64,000 nt of DNA. Source: Lentisphaeria bacterium (GTDB taxonomy: Bacteria > Verrucomicrobiota > Lentisphaeria > Victivallales > Victivallaceae). This document shows, in pieces, positions 41,294 through 49,817 of this stretch; the stretch's first letter is position 1; each line of letters starts with the position of its first letter. The position numbers and the translations under genes are program-made. The notes under the pieces were generated by a model, which saw only the letters and a list, made by a program, of their open reading frames with translations, made no database searches and was not told the origin of the DNA. Location of the stretch: contig JABLYX010000022.1 in the NCBI GenBank assembly GCA_018265615.1, forward strand, positions 6,555 through 70,554, in the 5' to 3' direction.

Positions 41294-43774
41294 TTAGATA
41301 TCGAGGTCTTTCACACCCGCCGCATGCTTCTCGATATAGTCCCGGCGCGGTTCGACCACGTCGCCCATCAGAAGCGTGAACATCTGGTCGGCGATGATCG
41401 CATCCTCCATGGTGACTTTGATCATCTTGCGGGTTTCGGGATCCATCGTGGTTTCCCAGAGCTGCTCGGCGTTCATTTCACCGAGACCTTTGTAACGCTG
41501 GATGCGCAGCCCGGTCTGCCCGTTCGCACGGACCAGCCGGAACAGCTCTTCGAGCGATTCCGCCGGAGTCTCCACGCCGTCGCCGGACGATACCGCATAA
41601 AGCGCCCCGCTCTTGTCAAATACATTCGTCGGCTTCAGATTGTGCTCGGCGAGCGCCCCGATCAGCGCTTCGCAGTTCGCCGCCTCGAAGATATCGGTGA
41701 TGTCGAAGTGGCGCGCAAGCTCCGCGGCACGCTCCGCAGCGGCGGCTTCGGAAGCTCCGTCGCCCGGAATCACCGCCGGGGCGGGGCCCGCCAGGCGCTC
41801 CTCCGCCTCATGCAGGAACGCATGCTGCTCCTCCGATGAGTACAGATATTTCAGCGTGTTCGTGCCGTCGGCTTCGCGCACGGTGATATGGCTGACCGGG
41901 CATTTCCCGTCTTCGCGGATCGCCTCGAAATACTCCTGCGGCTCGATGCCGCTGCGGCGCAGCCCCTGCGACACATGGGCCGCGCGGGTGTAGAGCTCGA
42001 TGAGCGCAGTCAGCTGCTCCGGAGTCAGCAGCGTGCCGCCGGCCGTCTTGACCGACAGGTCTTCGCCGCCGAGCTGAACGAGGTAACGGTCAAGCTGTTC
42101 TTCGGTATCGATGTACTGCTCTTTTTTCTTGCGGGTGACCTTGAAGAGCGGCGGCTTCGCGATGTAGACGTAGCCCGCCTCGATGAGCGGCTTCATCTGC
42201 CGGAAGAAGAACGTCAGCAGCAGCGTGCGGATGTGCGAACCGTCGACGTCGGCATCGGTCATGATGACCACGCGGTGATAACGCGCTTTCGAAACGTCGA
42301 ACTCCTCGCCGATCCCGCAGCCGATCGCGTAGATCAGCGACTGGATTTCCTTATTCGCAAACACCTTGTCGATCCGCACCTTTTCGACGTTCAGCAGCTT
42401 GCCGCGGATCGGCAGAATCGCCTGGATCTTGCTGTCACGCCCGGATTTCGCCGAGCCGCCCGCCGAGTCGCCCTCGACGATGTAAAGCTCACACTTGGAG
42501 GGGTCGCGGTTCGAGCAGTCGGCCAGCTTGCCGGGCAGCCCGAGCCCTTCGAGCGCGCCCTTGCGGCGCACGCTTTCGCGCGCCTTCTTGGCCGCTTCAC
42601 GGGCCCGCGCCGCGAGCATCGCGCTGTTGCCGATGTTCTGGGCGATCTGCGGATTCTCCTCGAGATAGTCGCCGAGCTCCTCATTGATGACCGAAGTCAC
42701 GATGCCCTGCACATCGGAGTTGCCGAGCTTCGTCTTGGTCTGCCCCTCGAACTGCGGGTCCGGAACCTTCACGCTCACGACCGCCGACAGCCCCTCGCGC
42801 ACGTCCGTGCCGGAGAGCGCCGTGTCGTTTTTCATGCGCTCTTTGGTGTAGTTGTTGATCGTGCGGGTCAGCGCCATCTGGAAACCGGTCAGGTGGGTGC
42901 CGCCCTCGATGGTGTTGATGTTGTTCGCGTAGCTGTAGACGTTCTCGGTGTTGCCGTCGTTGTACTGCATCGCGACTTCAACGTCGATGCCGTTGCGTTC
43001 GCGATGGAAGTAAATCACATCGGGGTTGATCAGCGTCTTATTGGCATTCAGCATCGAGACGAATTCGCGGATGCCGCCTTCATAGTGGAACACCTCGGAG
43101 CGCTGCGGATTGCCGGCATCGAGACGCTCGTCGGCAAAGACGATGCGGATGCCGCTGTTCAGGAATGCGAGCTCGCGCAGACGCTTCGCAAGGATATCCC
43201 GCACATAGACCGTGTCGGTGAAAATCGTGCTGTCCGGCTTGAAGGAGACCTTCGTCCCGCGCTTCGCGGTGGGGCCGAGCTGCTTCAGCGGCATCGTCGT
43301 GATGCCGCGCTCGAACCGGATCTGGTAGGCGATCCCGTTGCGGTAGACTTCGACCTCCATCCAGTCGGAAAGCGCATTCACGCAGGAAACGCCGACACCG
43401 TGCAGACCGCCGGAAACCTTGTAGGAGTTATGGTCGAACTTGCCGCCCGCATGCAGGATGGTCAGCACGACTTCAACGGCGGGTTTCCCTTCACCCTCGT
43501 GGATGTCGACCGGAATACCGCGCCCGTCATCCTCAACCGTGATCGAGTTGTCCGGGTGGATCGTCACCGCGACATGGCTCGCATACCCGGCCAGCGCTTC
43601 GTCGATCGAGTTGTCGACGACTTCATACACCAGGTGGTGCAGCCCGCGCTGCCCGGTGTCGCCGATGTACATCGAAGGCCGCACGCGGACGGCTTCGAGC
43701 CCTTCAAGGACGGTGATCTTGCTGGCGCTGTATTCGGATGCGGAACTGTTTATGTCAACGGTATTTTCGCTCAT
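41294..43774 (-). CDS. gyrB: DNA gyrase subunit B
   Basis: 826 aa, longer than ParE. Motifs: VVDNSIDEALAGYA, VEDDGRGIPVDIHEGEGKPAVE, GGLHGVGVSCVNALS, toprim IVEGDSAGGS and MTDADVDGSHIRTLLLTFFF, C-terminal QRYKGLGEMNAEQLWETTM. An insert between toprim and C-terminus (about residues 560-730, with GGEDLSVKTAGGTLL) is present as in many GyrB proteins. ATG 43774 is used; a GTG at 43783 is possible. gyrA is not in the window. Confidence 0.97.
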   Translation of the reverse strand: MSENTVDINSSASEYSASKITVLEGLEAVRVRPSMYIGDTGQRGLHHLVYEVVDNSIDEALAGYASHVAVTIHPDNSITVEDDGRGIPVDIHEGEGKPAVEVVLTILHAGGKFDHNSYKVSGGLHGVGVSCVNALSDWMEVEVYRNGIAYQIRFERGITTMPLKQLGPTAKRGTKVSFKPDSTIFTDTVYVRDILAKRLRELAFLNSGIRIVFADERLDAGNPQRSEVFHYEGGIREFVSMLNANKTLINPDVIYFHRERNGIDVEVAMQYNDGNTENVYSYANNINTIEGGTHLTGFQMALTRTINNYTKERMKNDTALSGTDVREGLSAVVSVKVPDPQFEGQTKTKLGNSDVQGIVTSVINEELGDYLEENPQIAQNIGNSAMLAARAREAAKKARESVRRKGALEGLGLPGKLADCSNRDPSKCELYIVEGDSAGGSAKSGRDSKIQAILPIRGKLLNVEKVRIDKVFANKEIQSLIYAIGCGIGEEFDVSKARYHRVVIMTDADVDGSHIRTLLLTFFFRQMKPLIEAGYVYIAKPPLFKVTRKKKEQYIDTEEQLDRYLVQLGGEDLSVKTAGGTLLTPEQLTALIELYTRAAHVSQGLRRSGIEPQEYFEAIREDGKCPVSHITVREADGTNTLKYLYSSEEQHAFLHEAEERLAGPAPAVIPGDGASEAAAAERAAELARHFDITDIFEAANCEALIGALAEHNLKPTNVFDKSGALYAVSSGDGVETPAESLEELFRLVRANGQTGLRIQRYKGLGEMNAEQLWETTMDPETRKMIKVTMEDAIIADQMFTLLMGDVVEPRRDYIEKHAAGVKDLDI

Positions 43775-43814
43775 GTCTCCCACTCTCTTTCGATGGTTGT
43801 ATCAACAGATGGAC

Positions 43815-43843
43815 AATATACAGCCATCCAAATGCAATTTCAA
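43815..43843 (-). promoter_or_regulatory. Predicted promoter of gyrB (and recA onward)
   Basis: TTGAAA (43838-43843), 17 bases, TATATT (43815-43820) on the minus strand, about 40 bases before the gyrB start. Confidence 0.55.
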
Positions 43844-43862
43844 GGAAAAAGACAAATACTGA

Positions 43863-43891
43863 TTGCATATTTTGCGCGCGCGTGATATTTT
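43863..43891 (+). promoter_or_regulatory. Predicted promoter of the dolichol-kinase-like gene
   Basis: TTGCAT (43863-43868), 17 bases ending TGA, TATTTT (43886-43891). An overlapping alternative is TTGCGC (43872-43877) with TATAAT (43894-43899). Confidence 0.45.
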
Positions 43892-43924
43892 TTTATAATA
43901 TAAAACAACCAGTGGAGGTTTCCC

Positions 43925-44560
43925 GTGGCCGGCGCCCAGATCACCTATTCCGAAGAGCTCAAACGCAAGCTGATTCACCTCTCGTCGCTCTGGATGGTTT
44001 TCGCCGTCGTGCTGATTCCGGACCGCTGGATCACGGCAGGGCTGTTCGCGCTGCTGCTTGTAATCACGCTCGTGTCGGAGCACGCCTACGCCTGCAAATG
44101 GCCGGTGCTGACGCCGCTTTACGGATTCTTCTTCGGGCGCATGCTGCGCAGGGAGCCGGAGCCGGGCGCGTGGATCGTCTCGGGCGGCAGCTATGTGCTC
44201 ATGGCGGCACTGCTCGTAACCGTGCTTTACGAACGGGGCGCGGCCGGCGGCGCAATGGCCGTCATGCTGACCGGAGACGCAGCCGCCGCACTCATCGGCC
44301 GCCGGTTCGGGCGGCATCGGGCGCCGAACAACAAAAGCTGGGAGGGGGTCGCCGCGTTCCTCGCGGTCGGCTATCTCGCACTGGCGATTTACCTCACACT
44401 GACCGGAGCCCCCGCGGCGCTCTACCTCGGCGGCGCAATCGCGATGTTCCCTGCCTGTGCGGCGGAACTCTTCGAAAAGCAGCTCCGCATCGACGACAAC
44501 TTCTCGATCCCGGTCATCATCGGAGCCGGGCTGCAGCTCACACTGTTCCTGACGGCCTGA
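43925..44560 (+). CDS. DGK1/SEC59-type CTP-dependent lipid kinase-like membrane protein
   Basis: 211 aa with about six membrane helices. Family markers of the dolichol kinase / phytol kinase / CTP-dependent diacylglycerol kinase group are visible: EELKRKLIHLSSLW at the N-terminus, MLTGDAAAALIGRRFGRHRAPNNKSWEGVAAFLAVGY (in pieces) and the C-terminal EKQLRIDDNFSIP. The product likely phosphorylates an isoprenoid or lipid alcohol. The start is GTG 43925, with GGAGG upstream. Confidence 0.8.
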   Translation: MAGAQITYSEELKRKLIHLSSLWMVFAVVLIPDRWITAGLFALLLVITLVSEHAYACKWPVLTPLYGFFFGRMLRREPEPGAWIVSGGSYVLMAALLVTVLYERGAAGGAMAVMLTGDAAAALIGRRFGRHRAPNNKSWEGVAAFLAVGYLALAIYLTLTGAPAALYLGGAIAMFPACAAELFEKQLRIDDNFSIPVIIGAGLQLTLFLTA

Positions 44561-44575
44561 CCGCGCGGTCCCGGA

Positions 44576-45040
44576 TCAAAGCTTCAGGTTGTCAAGGGCG
44601 CCCCAGCGCGCATCGGGCTCTTCGCCGTCGCCGCAGGAGCATTTCCCCCTGTTCCAGTTTTTGCCGCAATGCGGGCAGAGCCCCCGGCAGTCGTCGGAAC
44701 AGAGGAGGTTCATCGGCAGTTCAAGCAGCATTTCGCCGCGGACATCCTCGGAGATGTCGAGCTCATCCTCCTCCGGCAGCTCAAAGAAGAGGCAGACACC
44801 GGAGTTCTCGACGTCGCAGTTCACCGGTTCGAGGCAGCGGCCGCAGATACCCGTGAGCGAGGTCCGCACCTTGCCTTCGACCAGCGCGCCGCCGGAAACG
44901 GCCTTCGCGAGCAGGTCATAATGTACGGGAGCGGAGACGGAAAGCAAATCGGAGGGCTCGATTTCGAGCCATTCCGCGGGTTCGTCCCCGACGAGCTCAA
45001 TCGGCTCCTTTTCCAAACGCGCAACGGAAAATTTGATCAT
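44576..45040 (-). CDS. DUF177 (YceD) family protein
   Basis: 154 aa. C-terminal CGRCLEPV and CSDDCRGLCPHCGKNWNRGKCSCG motifs. In many bacteria this gene sits beside rpmF (ribosomal protein L32) and is linked to 23S rRNA or L32 handling, but no rpmF follows here: it ends at the convergent kinase gene. ATG 45040 overlaps the coaD stop by four bases. Confidence 0.88.
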   Translation of the reverse strand: MIKFSVARLEKEPIELVGDEPAEWLEIEPSDLLSVSAPVHYDLLAKAVSGGALVEGKVRTSLTGICGRCLEPVNCDVENSGVCLFFELPEEDELDISEDVRGEMLLELPMNLLCSDDCRGLCPHCGKNWNRGKCSCGDGEEPDARWGALDNLKL

Positions 45041-45534
45041 CTGCCCGCCTCCTTCATCGCTTTGATTTTCGCTTCGATCGCCGGAACCATCGCCGGGGGG
45101 ACGTAACTCCTGAAATCCGCGCCGAGCATCGCGACCTCCTTGACCATATGGGAGCTCACAAAGGAGTTCTCCTGAGTCGGGGTCATGAAGATCGTCTCGC
45201 ACGAGTGGCGCAGACTGCGGTTCATCAGGGCCATCTGGAGTTCATATTCGAAGTCGGAGAATGCGCGCAGCCCGCGCAGCACCGCGTGGGCCCTGAACTG
45301 TTCGATCGCATCGACGAGCAGCCCGTGGAACATCACGACCTTCACATGCGGGATATCTTTGCAGCAGCGTTCGATCAGCTCCCTGCGCTCCTCCATGGTG
45401 AACATCGGGGACTTCTGGGAATTGACGGCGATTGCGACGATCACCTGATCGAACAACAGGCCCGCGCGGACCACCAGATCGAGGTGGCCGTTCGTAAACG
45501 GGTCGAAAGAACCGGGATACAATACGGTTTTCAT
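45037..45534 (-). CDS. coaD: Phosphopantetheine adenylyltransferase
   Basis: Fourth step of coenzyme A synthesis: adenylylates 4'-phosphopantetheine. 165 aa. The nucleotidyltransferase motif GSFDPFTNGHLDLV with its T/H pair is at the N-terminus; the C-terminal SSHMVKEVAMLGADFRSYVP holds the second motif (SST.(V)KEV in others). Divergent from ribF, with a TTGCAT promoter. Confidence 0.96.
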   Translation of the reverse strand: MKTVLYPGSFDPFTNGHLDLVVRAGLLFDQVIVAIAVNSQKSPMFTMEERRELIERCCKDIPHVKVVMFHGLLVDAIEQFRAHAVLRGLRAFSDFEYELQMALMNRSLRHSCETIFMTPTQENSFVSSHMVKEVAMLGADFRSYVPPAMVPAIEAKIKAMKEAGR

Positions 45535-45557
45535 CGGAATTTCCTGTCGTAGAGTTG

Positions 45558-45586
45558 TTGACGAGCGGTTATAGTCAGTGTATCTT
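45558..45586 (+). promoter_or_regulatory. Predicted promoter of ribF
   Basis: TTGACG (45558-45563), 17 bases, TATCTT (45581-45586). Confidence 0.55.
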
Positions 45587-45615
45587 AATATACGTTACGA
45601 TTCAATATTATGCAA
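45587..45615 (-). promoter_or_regulatory. Predicted promoter of coaD
   Basis: TTGCAT (45610-45615), 17 bases, TATATT (45587-45592) on the minus strand. It overlaps the divergent ribF promoter. Confidence 0.6.
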
Positions 45616-45653
45616 GGGGAAGCCGGATTTTACCCTCCGGATTCGATCACGAT

Positions 45654-46637
45654 ATGGCGGACAACCTGTTGAAATTCACGGAAGCCGGGCACCTCGGGCT
45701 GCCGGGCGAAAGCCGGAAAAAGCGGAAACTCACGCTCGGGATCGGCGTCTTTGACGGCGTCCATCTCGGCCACCGCCTCATCATGGCCGAGGTGCTGAGC
45801 ACGGCCGGAGAGACCGGCTCGGTTCCGGCGGCGATGACATTCGACCCGCATCCGCGGGCGGTGCTCCGCCCGGATGAATCCCCGATGCTGCTGGTTCCGC
45901 TCAAAGAGCGCGTGCGGCTGCTGCGGGAGGCGGGCGCGGAGCTGGTCTGGGTGTTGCCGTTCACGCCGGAATTCGCCCGGCTCAAGCCGGAGCAGTTCCT
46001 CGACCGGCTGTTCGGCTGCCCGGAAATCGAGGTTGCCGGAATCTGCGTCGGGCGGCAGTGGCGGTTCGGCCGCAACGGCGGCGGCGACAGCGCGTTCCTC
46101 GAACGGTACGCCGCCGAGCGCGGCATCCGTTTCCACGGCTGCCCGGAGCTTGAGCTGAACGGGGAAGTCGTGAGCTCGAGCGCGATCCGCCGGGCCGTCT
46201 CCTCCGGGAAGCTGGAACGGGCGGCGGAGATGCTCGGCCGCCCCTACCGGCTGATCGGCACGGTTGAACGCGGCTATCACGCCGCCAGCGACCGGCTCGA
46301 CTGCCCGACCGCAAATCTTGCGTTCTCCGCCGGGGTCCTGCCGCCGGACGGCGTCTATGCGGCAGCCGCCTATCGCAACGGCGAACCGTGCGCCGCGGCG
46401 GTCAACATCGGATTCGCCCCGACGTTCGGCTGGGAGCAGGCCAGGCGGCGCGTCGAGGTGCACCTGCTCGGCTTCTCCGGCAATTTGTACGGCAGCGAAC
46501 TCGGCGTGGAGTTCCTGCACTACCTGCGCGAAGAGCGCACGTTTCCGGAGCCGGAAGCGCTGAAAAAGCAAATCGACCGGGATATCGTTCAGATACGCCA
46601 TTTTTTCGAACAACATTCATCAAACAGGAAAAGGTGA
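45654..46637 (+). CDS. ribF: Bifunctional riboflavin kinase / FAD synthetase
   Basis: 327 aa. The N-terminal FAD synthetase half has GIGVFDGVHLGHRLIM and the SSSAIRRAVSSG motif near 180; the C-terminal riboflavin kinase half has DCPTANLAFSAGVLPPDGVYAAAAY and AVNIGFAPTFG, plus EVHLLGFSGNLYGSELGVEFLHYLREER. Both activities therefore look intact. The ATG at 45654 lacks a good ribosome site; an AGGGGAAG lies at 45614-45621, so a non-ATG start a little upstream is possible. An HTH protein follows eight bases later. Confidence 0.93.
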   Translation: MADNLLKFTEAGHLGLPGESRKKRKLTLGIGVFDGVHLGHRLIMAEVLSTAGETGSVPAAMTFDPHPRAVLRPDESPMLLVPLKERVRLLREAGAELVWVLPFTPEFARLKPEQFLDRLFGCPEIEVAGICVGRQWRFGRNGGGDSAFLERYAAERGIRFHGCPELELNGEVVSSSAIRRAVSSGKLERAAEMLGRPYRLIGTVERGYHAASDRLDCPTANLAFSAGVLPPDGVYAAAAYRNGEPCAAAVNIGFAPTFGWEQARRRVEVHLLGFSGNLYGSELGVEFLHYLREERTFPEPEALKKQIDRDIVQIRHFFEQHSSNRKR

Positions 46638-46645
46638 TTTTCAAT

Positions 46646-47674
46646 ATGGAGAGCAGAACCTATCTGGCCAGCGACCTGGCAGGGGAACTCGGGCTGCCGC
46701 GCAGCACCATCAACGACTGGCTCGTGCGCTACGCCGATTATCTGGAAGTGGAGACCCGCGGCAAACGCAAGGTCTATTCGGAGAAATCGCTGCGGATCCT
46801 GAAGGAGATTTCCGGAATGCGCAACGACGGGAAGAGTTCGTTCGAAATCGAACAGCTGCTCGCCTCCCGCTACGGAATCCGCCCGGAAGTCGCCGCGCCG
46901 CACACTCCCGAAAACGCGGCGCAGGGAAACGGCGAGACGCTTCCGGCCCCGGCTCAGGAAAGCGGGCTCCCGGCGCTGCGCCCGGCGTTCGAACAGATGA
47001 GCATGCAGATCAACACCGAGTTTCTGAAGCTCGCGAACCGGCTTGAGGAGGCGGAGAACTACCGCAAACGGCTGGTCCAGCGTATGCGGATCGTCACGGC
47101 GGGCATCCTGATCGGAGTCGCGGCACTGATCCTCCTGCTGACGCTCCTGATGTATCAGGCGTTCAACCGGATCGAACGGAAAAACCGCGAAGCGGCCCAG
47201 CAGGTCACGCGCGAATCCGGCGCGAAAATCGACGAAATGACCGTGGTGCTCGACAAATCGCGCGAAGATTTCAAAGAGAACCTCACCAGGCTCAAGGACG
47301 AAATGGGCAAACAGCGCGAGAGCTTCGAAGCACGGATCCGTGAAATGGAGAAGGATGCGGCGACCCGCACCGAAGCGCAGGTCATCAAGCTCAAGGAGGA
47401 GTTCGCGCAGAAGCAGCAGCAGGAGCTCCGCAGGCTCGTCGACGCACATGAGAAAAAACTCAGGGAGGCGCAGGCCGCGAATGCGAAATCGAACGATCTC
47501 CGGCAGCAGGCCGAGAGCGAAGCGAAGGCCGCCCAGCAGAAGCTCAGCCAGGGACAGAAGGAGCTCGACGAGCTGCGCAAGCTCCTTCAGGAGCTCGATG
47601 CGAAGAAACTCGAACGTACGGCGGAAAAGAAGCAGCCGGAGCCCCCTCCCGCAAAGCCGGAGGAAACAAAGTGA
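46646..47674 (+). CDS. Helix-turn-helix, transmembrane and coiled-coil protein, unknown function
   Basis: 342 aa. Residues 5-60 look like a MerR-type winged helix (LASDLAGELGLPRSTINDWL, VYSEKSLRILKEISGM). A transmembrane helix follows at about 150-175 (AGILIGVAALILLLTLLMYQ), and 185-320 is one long coiled coil (alternating charged heptads). It ends with a proline-rich tail. The combination suggests a membrane-tethered regulator or a structural protein; I do not recognise a named family. Its stop overlaps the acpS GTG. Confidence 0.65.
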   Translation: MESRTYLASDLAGELGLPRSTINDWLVRYADYLEVETRGKRKVYSEKSLRILKEISGMRNDGKSSFEIEQLLASRYGIRPEVAAPHTPENAAQGNGETLPAPAQESGLPALRPAFEQMSMQINTEFLKLANRLEEAENYRKRLVQRMRIVTAGILIGVAALILLLTLLMYQAFNRIERKNREAAQQVTRESGAKIDEMTVVLDKSREDFKENLTRLKDEMGKQRESFEARIREMEKDAATRTEAQVIKLKEEFAQKQQQELRRLVDAHEKKLREAQAANAKSNDLRQQAESEAKAAQQKLSQGQKELDELRKLLQELDAKKLERTAEKKQPEPPPAKPEETK

Positions 47675-48051
47675 TCGCCGGACTCGGCACCGACATCGTC
47701 GAAATCGGGCGCATCGAAAAGATGCTCGAGAAGTTCGGCGACTCGTTCCGGGAACGGATCTGCACCCCGGCCGAACTGGCGGAGGGAAGCCGGCGGAAAC
47801 ACGCCTCGACCTATTATGCCGGGCGCTGGGCCGTCAAAGAGGCCGCGGCGAAAGCGCTCGGCTGCGGAATCGGGGAGCACTGTAATTTTACGGATGTGGA
47901 GCTCGGGAACAACGCCTCCGGGGCGCCGTTCCTGAAGCTGGGCGGAAGGGCCGCGGAATTCGCGGCGCGGCGCGGCGGCGGGAAGTTCCACGTTTCGCTG
48001 AGTCATGAAGCGACTTACGCCACTGCGGTCGTCATCTGGGAGATCAACTGA
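47671..48051 (+). CDS. acpS: Holo-(acyl-carrier-protein) synthase
   Basis: 126 aa. Transfers phosphopantetheine from CoA to acyl carrier protein. Signatures GTDIVEIGRIEKM near the N-terminus and WAVKEAAAKALG in the middle. The start is GTG 47671, overlapping the upstream stop by four bases (GTGA). Unlike coaD on the opposite strand, it is placed with an HTH protein and an AraC regulator. Confidence 0.94.
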   Translation: MIAGLGTDIVEIGRIEKMLEKFGDSFRERICTPAELAEGSRRKHASTYYAGRWAVKEAAAKALGCGIGEHCNFTDVELGNNASGAPFLKLGGRAAEFAARRGGGKFHVSLSHEATYATAVVIWEIN

Positions 48052-48064
48052 AAAAGCGGGTTTC

Positions 48065-48883
48065 ATGAGGGAAGAGTTCATCTTTTCCGGAGCACCGCCG
48101 GCCGATTCGCCGGTTGCGGTCCACCTGGCCGGAAGCAGCTGGTGCGACGGCAGCTACTCCATCGGCCGGAGCGATGCGGATCTCTGGGTCGCCGAATTCA
48201 TCGAATCCGGCACGGGGACGCTGACGGTCGACGGACAGACCTGTCATCCCTCCGCCGGGGACCTTTATCTCGTACCGCCGATGAGCCGCCACCATTACTT
48301 TTCAAGCGCGGACTCTCCCTGGATCAAGCATTGGGTCAACTTCTCCGGCCCGCTGATGCCGGAGCTGATCCGGCTGTACCGGCTGGACGGAGTCATCCTC
48401 GTCCCGGGCTTCTCGCGCCCCGAGCTTTTCAAAAACGTGCTTCACCAGCTCCGGCTGCATCCGCAGGAGGCGCACACCCGGATCGGTCCGGAGTTCCTGA
48501 TGGGGCTCGTCGCCACCATGGCGGCCGATTTGCGGGCGGCGACCCGCAAGCACCAGCCTTCGCCGGAAGCGGCGGCCCTGCGGGAGTGGCTCGACACGCT
48601 GGTGTTCGCGCCGGCGCCGTCGCTGGATGAGATGGCGATGAAAATTTCCCGCTCGCGCGGACAGACGATCCGTATTTTCAAGGCGGAGTACGGTGAAACG
48701 CCGGTCCAGTACCTGATCGGCCGCAAGCTTGAGGCGGCGCGGGTGCTGCTGCGCGGGTCGCCGGTCGCGATCAAGGAGATCGCGGAACAGCTGCATTTCT
48801 CCGACGAATATTACTTCGCGGCGATGTTCAAACGGAAAACGGGAATCGCGCCGGGCCGTTACCGGGCGGCAGGTGCAAGTTGA
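48065..48883 (+). CDS. AraC-family transcriptional regulator
   Basis: 272 aa. N-terminal cupin (AGSSWCDGSYSIGR, HPSAGDLYLVPPMSRHHY) and C-terminal double helix-turn-helix: DEMAMKISRSRGQTIRIFKAEYGETPVQYLIGRKLEAARVLLRGS and IKEIAEQLHFSDEYYFAAMFKRKTGIAPGRYR, in pieces. ATG 48065 is 13 bases after acpS. No target gene is obvious; a sugar-responsive role is likely by family. Confidence 0.88.
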   Translation: MREEFIFSGAPPADSPVAVHLAGSSWCDGSYSIGRSDADLWVAEFIESGTGTLTVDGQTCHPSAGDLYLVPPMSRHHYFSSADSPWIKHWVNFSGPLMPELIRLYRLDGVILVPGFSRPELFKNVLHQLRLHPQEAHTRIGPEFLMGLVATMAADLRAATRKHQPSPEAAALREWLDTLVFAPAPSLDEMAMKISRSRGQTIRIFKAEYGETPVQYLIGRKLEAARVLLRGSPVAIKEIAEQLHFSDEYYFAAMFKRKTGIAPGRYRAAGAS

Positions 48884-48905
48884 AAACAGAAGTCCGTGCC
48901 CGCGC

Positions 48906-49202
48906 CTATTCCTCTTTTTCCAACCGGCGGAGCAGCATCTCGGCGGGAGTCAGGAACTTCTTCTCCTGATTGCAGGCGCGGCAGCAGACGACGAGGTTGC
49001 CTTTCGTGCTTTTCCCGCCGCGCGCGACCGGCACGATGTGGTCGAGCGTCAACTCTTCCGGCGGAAACTTCCTGCCGCAATAATGGCAGACCCCCTGCCG
49101 GAGCAAATTCCGGTAATACGGCGTTTTGCGCAACTCGCGCGCCTTCGCGCGCTCCTTTTTGATATGCCGCTCGTCGCGGTTGATTTCAACCCAATCATCC
49201 AT
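48906..49202 (-). CDS. HNH endonuclease family protein
   Basis: 98 aa. CHYCGRKFPPEELTLDHIVPVARGGK and CCRACNQEKK give the H-N-H core with its zinc cysteines (C..C, C..C). Small free-standing HNH proteins of this size are common in genomes; no phage or restriction genes are near. Its target is unknown. Confidence 0.85.
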   Translation of the reverse strand: MDDWVEINRDERHIKKERAKARELRKTPYYRNLLRQGVCHYCGRKFPPEELTLDHIVPVARGGKSTKGNLVVCCRACNQEKKFLTPAEMLLRRLEKEE

Positions 49203-49222
49203 AAAACAACAAATCCACTGAT

Positions 49223-49256
49223 AAAAAAGGCGGGACGCCGCTCCGGGCCTCCCGCC
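49223..49256 (-). terminator. Intrinsic terminator of the response regulator
   Basis: Minus-strand GGCGGGA (49250-49256) pairs with TCCCGCC (49229-49235) and is followed by TTTTTT. It lies just after the response regulator and before the HNH gene, so HNH has a separate transcript. Confidence 0.7.
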
Positions 49257-49268
49257 GGGAAATCCGCG

Positions 49269-49682
49269 TTATCCCGCGATGCGGCCGGTATCGAGAATCT
49301 CGCGGATCGCCCTGGCCACGGTCGGGAGCCGGTGCGGCTTCGGAAGGAATCCGCACGCTCCCTGCTTGAGCAGGTCGTGGACCTCCGCCTCCGAAACAAA
49401 TCCGCTCGAAAGCAGGATCTTCGCATTCGGATCGATCGAACGGATTCGGAAAAAAGTCTGGTGCCCCCCCTGCTTCGGCATGATCATATCAAGCAGGACA
49501 AGGTCGATCTGCGACGGATTCGCCTCGTAAATCTCGACGGCGTCAAGGCCGTTCTCCGCGAGAAGCACGGAGTAGCCGAGCTTCTGCAGCGCCTCGATCA
49601 GGAAGTCCCAGATCGTTTCATGGTCGTCGACGATCAGGATCGTCTCGGTCCCTCCCGGTAAAGAGTTCACTTTTTTATTCAT
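49269..49682 (-). CDS. Single-domain response regulator (CheY-like receiver)
   Basis: 137 aa. Receiver motifs are complete: acidic pair DD in ILIVDDHE, phospho-acceptor D in LVLLDMIMP, T/S in LLSSGF, and K in FLPKPHRL. It has no output domain. No histidine kinase is adjacent. A strong promoter is at 49845-49873. Confidence 0.92.
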   Translation of the reverse strand: MNKKVNSLPGGTETILIVDDHETIWDFLIEALQKLGYSVLLAENGLDAVEIYEANPSQIDLVLLDMIMPKQGGHQTFFRIRSIDPNAKILLSSGFVSEAEVHDLLKQGACGFLPKPHRLPTVARAIREILDTGRIAG

Positions 49683-49817
49683 TTTTTATCGATTCCCTTA
49701 CTCGTTCCTGCCGCACAGCCGCAATGGGGGGTTCCCGCGGGCCGGGCCGCCGGAATTGCGTCCATGCCGTTTTTCAGCGGGCAATTCCGGAAAAATCTTT
49801 TTTAATTCCTGCTTCCA

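Noticed and set aside
41888..43885. A 665-codon plus-strand open frame opposite gyrB
   Set aside because: Shadow of gyrB, no supporting features.
48906..49202. The HNH protein as a sign of a prophage or restriction system
   Set aside because: No integrase, methylase, capsid or terminase genes and no att-like repeats surround it; a solitary HNH gene is common.
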